64,000 nucleotides of DNA from CAVYGN01 sp964413265 (GTDB lineage Bacteria > Spirochaetota > Brevinematia > Brevinematales > JAOACQ01). Shown here one piece after another: positions 9,125-18,071 of this stretch (its first letter is position 1; each line of letters opens with the position of its first letter). The notes beneath the pieces are model-generated. The model was not told the DNA's origin. It did no database searches and saw only the letters and a program-made list of their open reading frames with translations. A program made the translations under genes and the position numbers. The DNA lies in contig CAYPRX010000013.1 in the NCBI GenBank assembly GCA_964413265.1, positions 62,001 to 126,000 of the forward strand. Reading direction: 5' to 3'.

Positions 9125-9550
9125 CTAAACTGTCCTCCCGGCAAGATTGAAGCAGATGAGCATATCTCCTAGAAGTATGATAAATACGGAAAAGGCTGCT
9201 ATAAAATAGATCCTGTAATATGTGAACACGCCGGAATCTTTGATGTCCGGTTCCATTTTATTCTTTTTTTCAAGGTATTTAAAGATAACCGTGTTTTCTG
9301 ATTTTTTACCCTGTTTGGCCAGTGAACTTGCGTTGGGAACGGACTGAGATTCCAGGTTCTTCAAATTTGATTTTAATTCCCTGACGTCGTTTTCCGTTCT
9401 GGCTTTCTGTTCCTCCAGACGGTTTATCTGTTCGATCTTCTGTATATTCTGCTGGATCCCGCCACTGCCAAATATAAAAACCGCCAGTATATAAATACTT
9501 ACGGCATTAAAAAAAAGAAGTGCAATATATTTCATATAATCAATATCCAT
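9125..9550 (-). CDS. FtsB/DivIC-like membrane coiled-coil protein
   Basis: 141 residues. Hydrophobic segment at about 6-27, then a Gly-rich turn ('FGSGGIQQ') leading straight into a heptad-patterned coiled coil (about 30-70, 'QKIEQINRLEEQKARTENDVRELKSNL'). This is the layout of the divisome protein FtsB/DivIC, whose membrane helix is followed by a G-x-x-G turn and a coiled coil. It differs by having a second hydrophobic segment near the C-terminus (about 112-135), which FtsB lacks. Directly abuts aroK. The FtsB relationship is inference from pattern, not established; it could be an unrelated two-pass coiled-coil protein. Confidence 0.45.
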   Translation of the reverse strand: MDIDYMKYIALLFFNAVSIYILAVFIFGSGGIQQNIQKIEQINRLEEQKARTENDVRELKSNLKNLESQSVPNASSLAKQGKKSENTVIFKYLEKKNKMEPDIKDSGVFTYYRIYFIAAFSVFIILLGDMLICFNLAGRTV

Positions 9551-9634
9551 TTAAAATTCAATCAAAACAGAGTATGCCCCTGTATATTTTTCGGAATAAT
9601 CATATAAATCTGTAGAAAATGAAGTGGGCAGCGC

Positions 9635-10648
9635 CTATCTAGCTCCGGCTTTTCTCAGCAGATCGATGATTTCGGAGTACCCTTTTTGAGTGGCGTATTT
9701 CAGAGCCGTCCAATTGCCTTTGTCAATGTTGACATCAGCCCCGGCCTTGATCAGTGCTTTAACCGCTTCAGTTTGTCCTTTCAGGGCAGCGAATATAAGG
9801 GCCGTATTGCCTTCTTTATCAATATAGTTGACATCTGCCTTAGCTTTGATCAATTCATTAATTGTGTCAGTATTTCCGTTGTAAGAAGCGAACATCAAGG
9901 CCGTATCCCCGGCTTTCGTTACATAATTAACATCAGCCTTAGCATTAATCAATGCAATGACGATGTCGGTATGACCGCCATCTGCCGCTTTCATCAAGGA
10001 TGTTTTGCCGTTTATATCCCGGATATTTATATCGACACCTGACGCAATCAATGCTTTAACCAGCCCCCCAATCCCCATCTCTGACGACCACATTAAAGCT
10101 GTACCACCATGATTTAAATTGATAAATACTGCTGAAAGGATCGTTACAAGAATTATGAATAAAACTCCTACCCCGATGTACCATTTTTTCATGCTGGAGA
10201 GAGCAGTACGTCTGAGGGTAAAAGTTTTAATAGAATTTACCGCCTTAAGGATTATAATGCCGTTGTATAAAAGGGATATACCTAACACTACGGCCATACC
10301 GGCAGCGAGTATTAAAATTATTTTGTATGGACTATCGTATGGGCTGACTGCGATTTCAAATAAGCCGCATATAATGCATATCGGGCCGGTTAGAACCTGT
10401 AATAGAGCAAAAGGCTCACTTTCCGACACATTTGCCGTATTGTTTCTATAAGCCAGCACTTTAAAGTTCCTGCCGCGATTACCGGCGACAACTAAATTAT
10501 CGTTTTCCGAGATCGATACTGGTTTATTGGATTTAATTTTTATCTTTTTCCCCTTCAATTCGAAACTGCAATAATAAGATTTTCCGCCCATATAACTTTT
10601 TAGTTCATGTTTTTCAACTTTACAGGCTTTTCCTGTAATAATCTCCAT
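9635..10648 (-). CDS. membrane-anchored ankyrin-repeat protein
   Basis: 337 residues. Residues 1-70 form a small beta-rich domain ('SENDNLVVAGNRGRNFKVLAY', OB-like). Three hydrophobic segments follow (about 78-95, 105-130, 155-175), then about five ankyrin repeats to the C-terminus, with recurring 'GxTALMxAxxxGHTxxVxxLIxAxADVN' units. Topology suggests the repeats bind a protein partner at the membrane surface. The ATG at 10648 has GGAGG nine nt upstream; ATG and GTG codons further upstream in the same frame (10669, 10672) would place that site inside the gene. Isolated from its neighbours by 84 and about 160 bp. Partner unknown. Confidence 0.75.
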   Translation of the reverse strand: MEIITGKACKVEKHELKSYMGGKSYYCSFELKGKKIKIKSNKPVSISENDNLVVAGNRGRNFKVLAYRNNTANVSESEPFALLQVLTGPICIICGLFEIAVSPYDSPYKIILILAAGMAVVLGISLLYNGIIILKAVNSIKTFTLRRTALSSMKKWYIGVGVLFIILVTILSAVFINLNHGGTALMWSSEMGIGGLVKALIASGVDINIRDINGKTSLMKAADGGHTDIVIALINAKADVNYVTKAGDTALMFASYNGNTDTINELIKAKADVNYIDKEGNTALIFAALKGQTEAVKALIKAGADVNIDKGNWTALKYATQKGYSEIIDLLRKAGAR

Positions 10649-10805
10649 TTTATAAGTCCTCCATTGCATCACTTTACAGATTGGTCATAATTTTACATGA
10701 AAAGAGCAGTAAATGTCAATCAAAAGCTCTGCGTATAAAATGGGCCGCGGAGTAGCCTTCCCTTTGAATAAATGAAGTATACTTGAGAACACCTGACCAC
10801 TACTC

Positions 10806-10833
10806 TTGACTTTTGCAGCGAAAACAATATAAT
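10806..10833 (+). promoter_or_regulatory. sigma70-type promoter of the nadA operon
   Basis: TTGACT at 10806-10811, 16-bp spacer, TATAAT at 10828-10833, 30 bp before the nadA start. It would serve the seven-gene plus-strand run from nadA to the EAL gene. Confidence 0.7.
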
Positions 10834-10862
10834 AATATATGAATGCTTAAGGAAATAATGAA

Positions 10863-11786
10863 ATGTCTTTGCAGATAGATAGAAAAATACTTGAAGAAAT
10901 AAGAGAATTAAAAAAAGAAAAGAATGCAGTTATTTTAGCCCATAACTATCAGTTACCGGAAATCCAGGATACTGCAGATTATATAGGTGATTCGCTCGGG
11001 CTTGCAAAGATGGCAAGGCAGGCTACAGGCGATACAATAGTAATGTGCGGCGTCTATTTTATGGCTGAGACCGCAGCTGTATTAAACCCCGGCAGGACAG
11101 TTATAATCCCGGATAAAGAAGCCCTCTGTCCATTGGCCTCTTTTGCGAATAAAAAGATGGTTCTCGAATGGAGGAAAAGATATCCTGAACATGCCTTTGT
11201 TGCTTATGTAAATACGACTGCGGAGGTTAAAGCTCTGGCCGATGTGTGCTGTACCTCTGCCAATGCCCTGGAAATAGTAAGAAGGCTTCCTCAATCAAAA
11301 ATAGTGTTTTTACCGGACAAAAATCTGGGTTCATACGTTAAGGAAATAGTTAAAGAAAAAGAAATCGTCCTTTGGCCAGGCTTCTGTGTCGTGCATGAAA
11401 AGGCCGATCCTGAAGCTGTATCGAAAACAAAAGGGATCTACCCTAAGGCTGCCGTCCTGGTGCATCCGGAATGTCCGGCCGAGATAAGGAATTTGGGGGA
11501 TGCCGTATTGAGTACAGGGCAGATGTTTGAATTTGTTGAAAAACATCCTGAAATTGATGATTATATAATTGTAACAGAGTGGGGAATCAACTACGGACTG
11601 AGCAGAAGGTTTAAGAAAAATTTTATTGAGCCACTGAAGCGTATGGAATGCAGGAATATGAAAAGAATAAACTCGCGGAAACTGCTTGAAAGTCTGAGAA
11701 GTATGGATTTTAAAATACAGGTTGATAGTGTTGTTGCAGGAAATTCAGCCAGGGCAATTGAAAAGATGCTGGATTTAATGCAATAA
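10863..11786 (+). CDS. nadA: quinolinate synthase A
   Basis: 307 residues. Condenses iminoaspartate with dihydroxyacetone phosphate to quinolinate in de novo NAD synthesis, using one [4Fe-4S] cluster. The three cluster cysteines are visible as C89 ('EALCPLAS'), C175 ('WPGFCVVHEK') and C263 ('MECRNMKRI'), spaced 86 and 88 residues as in short-form NadA. Other signatures: 'ILAHNYQ', 'ADYIGDSLGLA', 'VAYVNTTAEVKALADVCCTSANA', 'HPECPAEI' and 'STGQM'. AAGGA lies nine nt before the ATG. nadB and nadC are not in the window, but nadK lies in the same operon. Confidence 0.96.
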   Translation: MSLQIDRKILEEIRELKKEKNAVILAHNYQLPEIQDTADYIGDSLGLAKMARQATGDTIVMCGVYFMAETAAVLNPGRTVIIPDKEALCPLASFANKKMVLEWRKRYPEHAFVAYVNTTAEVKALADVCCTSANALEIVRRLPQSKIVFLPDKNLGSYVKEIVKEKEIVLWPGFCVVHEKADPEAVSKTKGIYPKAAVLVHPECPAEIRNLGDAVLSTGQMFEFVEKHPEIDDYIIVTEWGINYGLSRRFKKNFIEPLKRMECRNMKRINSRKLLESLRSMDFKIQVDSVVAGNSARAIEKMLDLMQ

Positions 11787-11824
11787 AAGACTGGAAAGTA
11801 TATAATATCATTCAGGAGGATGTC

Positions 11825-11977
11825 ATGCCTTTTAAAGTTACTCTTGATAATGCAATGAAAGGAATAAAATTTGCCTCAAAAGAGGAAGCTGTCGACGCTA
11901 TGTGGGAATTTTACAAGGATAAAATGCAAAGAGAAGAATTTGAAAAATTTATTCAGGATCATATAGAGGAAGTATAA
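11825..11977 (+). CDS. 50-residue protein of unknown function
   Basis: Short gene (51 codons with stop) between nadA (38 nt away) and the metallophosphoesterase (14 nt). A very strong AGGAGG sits five nt before the ATG, and codon use resembles the neighbours, so it is likely real. The product begins MPFKVTLDNAMKGIKFAS and then reads as one or two amphipathic helices rich in Glu, Lys and Phe; no Cys, no membrane segment. I do not recognise it. Its position suggests a small regulator or partner of the downstream phosphoesterase. Confidence 0.7.
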   Translation: MPFKVTLDNAMKGIKFASKEEAVDAMWEFYKDKMQREEFEKFIQDHIEEV

Positions 11978-11991
11978 TAAAAGGGGCAGCT

Positions 11992-12666
11992 TTGAGAGTA
12001 TTAGCCGTTAGCGATGTAGTAAATCCTAACCTCTACAGCGCCCAGGTAAAAGACATGGCCGGCAATGTTGATGTAATAATCTCCTGCGGAGATTTGCCGG
12101 TTTACTATCTCGATTTCCTTGCTTCAAGCCTTTTAAAACCCCTCTATTTTGTCTGCGGTAATCATGATCATTATGAAGAGCAGGAAGAGTACTGCACCGA
12201 ACCTTTGAAATTCGAAAATTTCGTCTTAAAAACCAGAGCGCAGAAAATGGATGTCTGCTTCGGCGGAACGGACCTGGACGAAAGGATTGAGAAAGTCGGC
12301 CATCTATTGATCGGCGGACTTGAGGGCTCTGTAGTTTATAATTGGGGAGAGCACCAATACACAGAAAACCAGATGCGAAGAAAAATATTGAAAATGATGC
12401 CGGCGATGTATTTAAACAGCCTGTTTTCAGGAAGATATCTGGATGTCCTTATAACTCATGCCCCGCCATTCGGCATTCATGATAAAAAAGATATTGCCCA
12501 CCGCGGATTCAAGGCTTTGTTAAATTTCATAAAACGTTACCATCCGAAATATCTTCTTCATGGTCATACCCATATCTATGATATTTCTGAAAAAAGGATA
12601 TTCGAATATGAGGGAACCAAGGTTGTAAATTGCTATGATTTTGTCATTCTTGATATCAAGGTTTAA
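11992..12666 (+). CDS. calcineurin-like metallophosphoesterase
   Basis: 224 residues, TTG start with GGGG upstream. Metal-binding motifs in order: 'SDVVN' (residues 7-11), 'CGDLP' (33-37), 'CGNHDHY' (about 58-64), 'THAPPFG' (about 157) and 'HGHTH' (about 189). The usual first motif D-x-H is D-V-V here, so one metal-ligand His is missing, as in a known subgroup of these proteins; activity is still likely since the other ligands are intact. Substrate unknown (a nucleotide or phosphodiester). Lies 12 nt before the ParB-like gene in the nadA operon. Confidence 0.85.
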   Translation: MRVLAVSDVVNPNLYSAQVKDMAGNVDVIISCGDLPVYYLDFLASSLLKPLYFVCGNHDHYEEQEEYCTEPLKFENFVLKTRAQKMDVCFGGTDLDERIEKVGHLLIGGLEGSVVYNWGEHQYTENQMRRKILKMMPAMYLNSLFSGRYLDVLITHAPPFGIHDKKDIAHRGFKALLNFIKRYHPKYLLHGHTHIYDISEKRIFEYEGTKVVNCYDFVILDIKV

Positions 12667-12678
12667 TGGGGTCAGCGG

Positions 12679-13593
12679 ATGAATACCCGTAGCACTTCGC
12701 TTGATGTTCGGGCAAATGAAGCATATGATAAGGCTCGTAATAAAGCTTTCTTTAACGAGATTTTCAATAAGATATTAAGGAAAAGAAATGAATTGTTCAG
12801 GCTTGACGAAGTCAAATATATACTCTCACCAGAAGGAATGAGCTACAAGGGTCTGCAAACCATTCCGATTAATAAAATTATGGGCAGCGAAGGTCGGTAT
12901 TCAGATTTCGATATAAATTTTCTGCCGATTAAAAATTATAACCGGTCTCGCTGGCTGAATGTAAAAGTGGCGAAACTTAAAGAAATGATTCTTCCCCCGA
13001 TTCTTGTTTATAAAATTGATGATTATTATTTCGTTCGTGACGGGAATCATCGCGTCTCGGTCGCGAAGGAACTCGGCCAGGAATTTATCGATGCTGAAGT
13101 TGTAGAATTGTTTACGAGGGTGGAGCTTTCGGAATTAAGCGATAAGGAGCTTCTTCTTGCCGAAAGCCATAAGTATTTCCTTACAAAAACCAAATTCGAC
13201 AAATATATTCCGCATGTCAGAATAAAATTGACAAACCCATGGGGTTATTATAGATTGATAGAACATATAAACACATATAAATATTATGAGAGTGAAGAAA
13301 AAAAGCATGAGGTGTGCTGGGAAGATTCAATTAAATTATGGTATAATAAGCTTTTTCTGCCCGTAACCAGATTAATAAAAAAGAGAAAAATTCTCAGAAA
13401 ATTTCCGGGACGCGAGGCTGGTGATCTTTATATCTGGATTCTTGACCACTGGCATTTTCTTAAAGAAAAATACGGAAACGTTTCACTTGAGAAGGCTCTG
13501 GAAGACTATTCAGAAAGGTTTGGGAAGGGTTACTGGGGGCTTCTTAGGGTCAAATTAGGGATTTTCTTAAAGAAATTATTGAAATTGGGTTAA
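12679..13593 (+). CDS. ParB/sulfiredoxin-fold domain protein
   Basis: 304 residues. The middle region (about 60-150) has the ParB/Srx-like core: 'IPINKIMGSEGRYSDF' followed by 'PPILVYKIDDYYFVRDGNHRVSVAKELG', where D-G-x-H-R is the conserved ParB-fold phosphate-binding motif. No helix-turn-helix partner domain is evident; the remaining 150 residues are charged, aromatic and helical. Similar proteins are often labelled transcriptional regulators without proof. The stop overlaps the nadK start by one nt (TAATG), so production is coupled to NAD kinase. Function unknown; nucleotide binding or hydrolysis (CTPase-like) is possible by fold. Confidence 0.65.
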   Translation: MNTRSTSLDVRANEAYDKARNKAFFNEIFNKILRKRNELFRLDEVKYILSPEGMSYKGLQTIPINKIMGSEGRYSDFDINFLPIKNYNRSRWLNVKVAKLKEMILPPILVYKIDDYYFVRDGNHRVSVAKELGQEFIDAEVVELFTRVELSELSDKELLLAESHKYFLTKTKFDKYIPHVRIKLTNPWGYYRLIEHINTYKYYESEEKKHEVCWEDSIKLWYNKLFLPVTRLIKKRKILRKFPGREAGDLYIWILDHWHFLKEKYGNVSLEKALEDYSERFGKGYWGLLRVKLGIFLKKLLKLG

Positions 13594-14468
13594 TGTACAT
13601 GACTGTAATAAAAAAAATACTGATCGTAGCCAATATAAAAAAAAGGAGGGTGGGAGCCATCGCCCGTGATCTTCAGGCCCTTCTAAAAAGTAAAAATATA
13701 TACTCATTCATTACAAGCCCGATCCACTTCATGCTGAATAACGGCAATCTTCTGACAGATCTTAATTCAGGCTTCAAATTTACAAATTACGATCTTATAA
13801 TAGCTCTCGGGGGTGATGGGACTTTCCTGTTCACTGCCAGAACATTTCATAATTTCAACCTTCCTATTCTCGGTATCAATATCGGCAGGATAGGTTTCCT
13901 TATGGAAGTAAATCCGTCCGATATGGAAACCGTTCTAAATAAGATCATCAGCGGTGAGATCAAGGTTTACAATAGGATCCTTATTGAAGCTACCGTGGTG
14001 AGGGACGGTAAAAAGATCTTTATCTGTCCTTTTTTAAACGATGCAGTAGTTTCAAAAGGCGTGCTTTCGAGAATGGTTGAACTTTCTGTCTGCTTAGGCA
14101 GCGAACCTCTCTCTCAATACCGTTCCGACGGACTGATCGTCTCTACACCGACAGGATCAACCGCTTACAGTCTGGCAGCTGGCGGACCCATACTAACCCA
14201 GGATCTGGAAGCCATGATAATAACTCCGATCTGTCCACATATATTAGGAGTCAGACCTATCGTGACTACAGTAAACAAGGAACTGAGCATCGTCCTTACG
14301 ACTGGAGAAAAGGATACCACACTTACAATCGATGGACAGGAAAATTTTTATCTCTCTATCGGTGACATTCTGACATTCAAAAAAATCCCCAATGGTGTAA
14401 GTGTCTATGAACCAGGGGAAAAGAAATATTTCAGCATATTGAGGGGGAAATTGGGGTGGCATAAATGA
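13593..14468 (+). CDS. nadK: NAD kinase
   Basis: 291 residues. Phosphorylates NAD to NADP. The diagnostic GGDG is at residues 73-76 ('ALGGDGTFLFTARTF'), followed by 'GINIGRIGFLME', 'FLNDAVVSKG' (NE/D motif), and the Gly-rich 'SDGLIVSTPTGSTAYSLAAGGPI' stretch near 190-212. The start overlaps the upstream stop by one nt; an in-frame ATG two codons later is an alternative. The 3' end overlaps recN by 4 nt (ATGA). Clustering of nadK with recN is common across bacteria. Confidence 0.95.
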   Translation: MYMTVIKKILIVANIKKRRVGAIARDLQALLKSKNIYSFITSPIHFMLNNGNLLTDLNSGFKFTNYDLIIALGGDGTFLFTARTFHNFNLPILGINIGRIGFLMEVNPSDMETVLNKIISGEIKVYNRILIEATVVRDGKKIFICPFLNDAVVSKGVLSRMVELSVCLGSEPLSQYRSDGLIVSTPTGSTAYSLAAGGPILTQDLEAMIITPICPHILGVRPIVTTVNKELSIVLTTGEKDTTLTIDGQENFYLSIGDILTFKKIPNGVSVYEPGEKKYFSILRGKLGWHK

Positions 14469-16159
14469 TAGAAAGGCTTTTTATAAAGAATTATGCTATC
14501 ATAGATTCCCTTGAAATTGAGCTTGATGACGGTTTTAATGTTTTTACGGGGGAAACAGGTGCCGGTAAATCGATCATAATAGGCGCCCTGAGCCTTCTTA
14601 TGGGTGAAAAAGGGGACATCACATCGATACGCACAGGAGAAGAAAAGGCCCTGATCGAGGCCACCATAAATGTGAAAAGCAGTGATGTGGCCAGTAAACT
14701 CAGGGATTTAAATATTGAAATTAATGGAAATTTAATTCTCCGGAGAGAAATCGCGACTGGAAATAAGGGCAGGGTTTTTGTCAATGGTCTGCAGGAATCT
14801 GTATCGAGACTGGAGGAATTAGGCGAATGGCTGCTGGATATCCATGGCCAGCATGACCACCAGCTTTTGCTAAGCCAGAAGGTTCATCTCGATATCCTGG
14901 ATGGCTATGGAGTTCTTCACAATGAGCTTGATGAATTAAAGGCAACCTTTAACCTCATTCAGAAAAAATTCAGTGAAAAAAAAGAACTTGAACAGGACGA
15001 AGCAAAACTTCAGGAAGAAAAAATCTACTGGGAGCAGGCCGTTAAGGATATTGAAAAGTCAGGACTGCGATGTGAAGAGGAAGAAGAGCTGTCTATGGAC
15101 CTTAAAAAGATGGAAAACTCCGAGAACCTTGATATTGCTTTTTCAAGTGCCAGAGGTTTTTTGTATGATGAGGAGATGTCAGTAACGGCAAGGCTTGCAA
15201 GGGCGATAATATCTCTGAGGGATATCTCCGGGCTTGATAAGCGCTACGGAGAACTAATGGAAATACTTGAGGATTCACAGGCTAAACTTAATGAAAGTGT
15301 AAATCTGATTTCAGAATTCAGGGGAGAGCTTGATTTTGACCAGAAGGTAATGGAAGATACTATCGACAGGATTGAATTGATAAAAGACATTAAAAGAAAA
15401 TACCATAAAAATTCTATAACCGAGCTTCTTCAGTATATGAACGAATGCTCGGAGAAGCTGATAAAGTTCGAAAACAGGTCGGCTGAACTTGAAAGGCTAA
15501 ACAAGGAAATTGATAAAATCAGGGATGAACTCATAGAAAAATCGGTAAACCTATCCAAGAAAAGGCAGGAAATTGCTAAAGAACTTTCAGACAAGGTGAA
15601 AGACGAGATGTCCTTCCTTGGAATGGAAAAAGCCGAATTCATAGTGGATATAAAATATATTAGAGAGGAAGGAAGCCCCTATATCATCAACGGTATACCT
15701 ATTAAGATACAGGAAACAGGAATGGACAGGGTTGAATTTTTTATAAGCTCTAATCCCGGAGAAGAACCAAAGCCGCTTAAAAAAGTGGCATCGGGAGGAG
15801 AAATCTCAAGGATAATGCTCTCACTTAAATCCGTTTTTGCACAGAGCGATATGATTGAAACACTCATTTTCGATGAGATAGATGTAGGGATAGGAGGAGT
15901 AACGGCTAACCATGTCGCTGAGAAGATGCGTAAAATTGGGGAAGACAAGCAGGTTATCGTTATTACACACCTTCCGCAGATCGCATCGAAGGCGAAGAGT
16001 CACTACCAGATATCAAAATATGTTAAAGACGATAAAACTTTCACAAGAATCGAGAAACTTGAGGGCGAAAAAAGGGTAGAAGAGATAATAAGGATGCTGG
16101 GGGGAGAAACCGATAAAAGCAGGGCTCATGCTATAGAAATGCTTACAAATAATCAATAA
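14465..16159 (+). CDS. recN: DNA repair protein RecN
   Basis: 564 residues, the normal length. SMC-like ATPase acting in double-strand-break repair. Walker A 'GETGAGKS' at residues 29-36, 'DIHGQHDHQLLL' near 124, a central coiled coil of about 150-350 rich in Glu, Lys and Leu, the ABC signature 'VASGGEISRIMLSLK' near 440, and Walker B 'LIFDEIDVGIGG' near 465 followed by 'VITHLPQIAS'. Translationally coupled to nadK by a 4-nt overlap. No LexA-type operator could be assigned because no intergenic space precedes it. Confidence 0.96.
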   Translation: MIERLFIKNYAIIDSLEIELDDGFNVFTGETGAGKSIIIGALSLLMGEKGDITSIRTGEEKALIEATINVKSSDVASKLRDLNIEINGNLILRREIATGNKGRVFVNGLQESVSRLEELGEWLLDIHGQHDHQLLLSQKVHLDILDGYGVLHNELDELKATFNLIQKKFSEKKELEQDEAKLQEEKIYWEQAVKDIEKSGLRCEEEEELSMDLKKMENSENLDIAFSSARGFLYDEEMSVTARLARAIISLRDISGLDKRYGELMEILEDSQAKLNESVNLISEFRGELDFDQKVMEDTIDRIELIKDIKRKYHKNSITELLQYMNECSEKLIKFENRSAELERLNKEIDKIRDELIEKSVNLSKKRQEIAKELSDKVKDEMSFLGMEKAEFIVDIKYIREEGSPYIINGIPIKIQETGMDRVEFFISSNPGEEPKPLKKVASGGEISRIMLSLKSVFAQSDMIETLIFDEIDVGIGGVTANHVAEKMRKIGEDKQVIVITHLPQIASKAKSHYQISKYVKDDKTFTRIEKLEGEKRVEEIIRMLGGETDKSRAHAIEMLTNNQ

Positions 16160-16208
16160 CTTCACTTTTTCACACAAAATTAATAACCGATTAACCTTTT
16201 CAAAACAA

Positions 16209-18071
16209 ATGGTAATTAACATGTTAAAAAATTTACGGCGACCTTATAGAATTATGGAAGGAAATAAGGAAAAATGGTATTATATAGCATCATGTGTTGA
16301 TTACGCATTCCAGCCTATTGTCAACACATATACGGGTAAGGTATTCGGTGTTGAGGCTCTTTTAAGGAATTATCAGAAGTGCGGGTTTGAAAAAATCTCT
16401 TCAATATTTGACCGGGCTTTGACAGATGAATATCTTGTTGAGCTTGATAGAATCCTCCTTGAAAAAGCTGCTTCTAAATTTTCTCTGATAAAAACAAATG
16501 AACATATAAAGCTCTTTTATAACATTGATAACAGGGTTGTCCAGCTTGATGGGTTCGACAGGGAATATGCAAGGTCTATTATGAAAAAATACCTGCTTGA
16601 TCCCAACCAGCTGTGTTTTGAAATATCAGAGAGGCATAACTTTGATTCTTTTGAAAAAACCAAGGATCTTCTCGGGGGAATTAAAGAGAATTTTTTTAAA
16701 ATAGCGATCGATGATTTTGGAACTGGATTTTCAGGTTTTGAGTTTCTGTATCATTTTGAGCCTGATTATATAAAAATAGACCGATTTTTTATTTCTAATA
16801 TCCATTCCGATTCTAAGAAAAGGATGCTTCTTTCCTATCTTGTTAATATATCACATATGCTTGGAACCCTCGTCATAGCTGAAGGTATTGAAACTGAGAA
16901 TGAGTACTATTTCTGTAAAAGCATAGGTTGCGACCTTATCCAGGGATTCCTGCTCGGAGAACCATACCTCGATCATATGTATTTCAGGAATAAAATAGAA
17001 TATCTTGAGTTCCTGAATAATATAGACAAGAGACAAAAAACCATTGATGAAAACCTGATATTTAAAGAAATGGAATATATAGAGCCAGTTCTTATTGATA
17101 TGGAGCTTTTTGAAATATTTGAAATTTTCAAGAAAAATAAGAAAAATTCATTCTTCCCGGTTATAAATAAAGAATATGAACCTCTTGGAATTATCAGCGA
17201 GGAAAGTCTGAAAGATTATATATATTCCCCTTATGGGAAGGAAGTTCTGAAAAATAAGACGCTTTCCGGTAATTCGGAACATTTTGTTGTGAAAAACCCG
17301 GTATCGGAAGTCAATACCAGGATTGAGAAAATACTAGAACTCTTCGCAATCGATGAGGATTCCGGCGGTATTATAATAACTGAAAATGGGAAGTACATAG
17401 GATTCCTCGGAGCGAAGGAGTTATTAAAGGCGATCCATGAAAAAAACCTCGAGTCAGCCATGAACCAGAATCCGCTAACAAAACTGCCCGGCAACAATTC
17501 CATATATCAATACCTCTCGGCTATCCTGGAAGAAACTGATTTCGAGCATTACCTTATCTACCTTGATATAAATAATTTCAAGGCCTTTAACGATAAATAC
17601 GGGTTCAGGCAGGGTGACAGAGCCCTGCTTAAATTTACAGATATGCTGGTACGTATCTCCAGGGAATTTTTCATAGCCCATATCGGCGGGGATGATTTTT
17701 TTGCCGGATATAAGTCCAGGAATGAAAGGTTCGATTTTGTTTTTAAGATAATTAACAGGATACTGGATGAATTCGCAATGGAAATTGTCTCTCTCTATTC
17801 AGATGATGACAGGAGAAGGGGTTATATAACATCGATAGACCGTGAGGGCAAAAAAAGGCATTTTCCCCTTCTTTCAGCCTGTGCAGTGATGCTACAGATT
17901 CCTGTGGGACCTGTCCCATTCTCAATCGATGAGATCAGCAGCATGATAAGCGATATAAAAAAGGCGGCGAAAAGAGATAATGAAAAAATCCTCTGTGTTT
18001 CGCTGGTGAAAGAAGGGATTTTCAGGAGGGTCAGATTTGAAGCAGCTGATCCCGCTGCAGAGGCTGTTTAA
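16209..18071 (+). CDS. EAL - CBS pair - GGDEF signalling protein
   Basis: 620 residues. The EAL domain (about 25-275) has the phosphodiesterase residues: 'VEALLRN' (E49), 'FYNIDNR', 'EISERHN', 'IDDFGTGFSGFEFL', 'IKIDRFFI', 'AEGIETENE' and 'QGFLLGEP', so c-di-GMP hydrolysis is likely. The middle (about 290-415) looks like a CBS pair ('FFPVINKEYEPLGIISEE', 'GGIIITENGKYIGFLGAKELLKAI'). The C-terminal GGDEF domain carries GGDDF at 493-497 instead of GGDEF, so it may bind GTP rather than make c-di-GMP. An alternative ATG lies four codons in. 49 nt after recN; its 3' end overlaps the convergent DUF1667 gene by 4 nt. Confidence 0.9.
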   Translation: MVINMLKNLRRPYRIMEGNKEKWYYIASCVDYAFQPIVNTYTGKVFGVEALLRNYQKCGFEKISSIFDRALTDEYLVELDRILLEKAASKFSLIKTNEHIKLFYNIDNRVVQLDGFDREYARSIMKKYLLDPNQLCFEISERHNFDSFEKTKDLLGGIKENFFKIAIDDFGTGFSGFEFLYHFEPDYIKIDRFFISNIHSDSKKRMLLSYLVNISHMLGTLVIAEGIETENEYYFCKSIGCDLIQGFLLGEPYLDHMYFRNKIEYLEFLNNIDKRQKTIDENLIFKEMEYIEPVLIDMELFEIFEIFKKNKKNSFFPVINKEYEPLGIISEESLKDYIYSPYGKEVLKNKTLSGNSEHFVVKNPVSEVNTRIEKILELFAIDEDSGGIIITENGKYIGFLGAKELLKAIHEKNLESAMNQNPLTKLPGNNSIYQYLSAILEETDFEHYLIYLDINNFKAFNDKYGFRQGDRALLKFTDMLVRISREFFIAHIGGDDFFAGYKSRNERFDFVFKIINRILDEFAMEIVSLYSDDDRRRGYITSIDREGKKRHFPLLSACAVMLQIPVGPVPFSIDEISSMISDIKKAAKRDNEKILCVSLVKEGIFRRVRFEAADPAAEAV

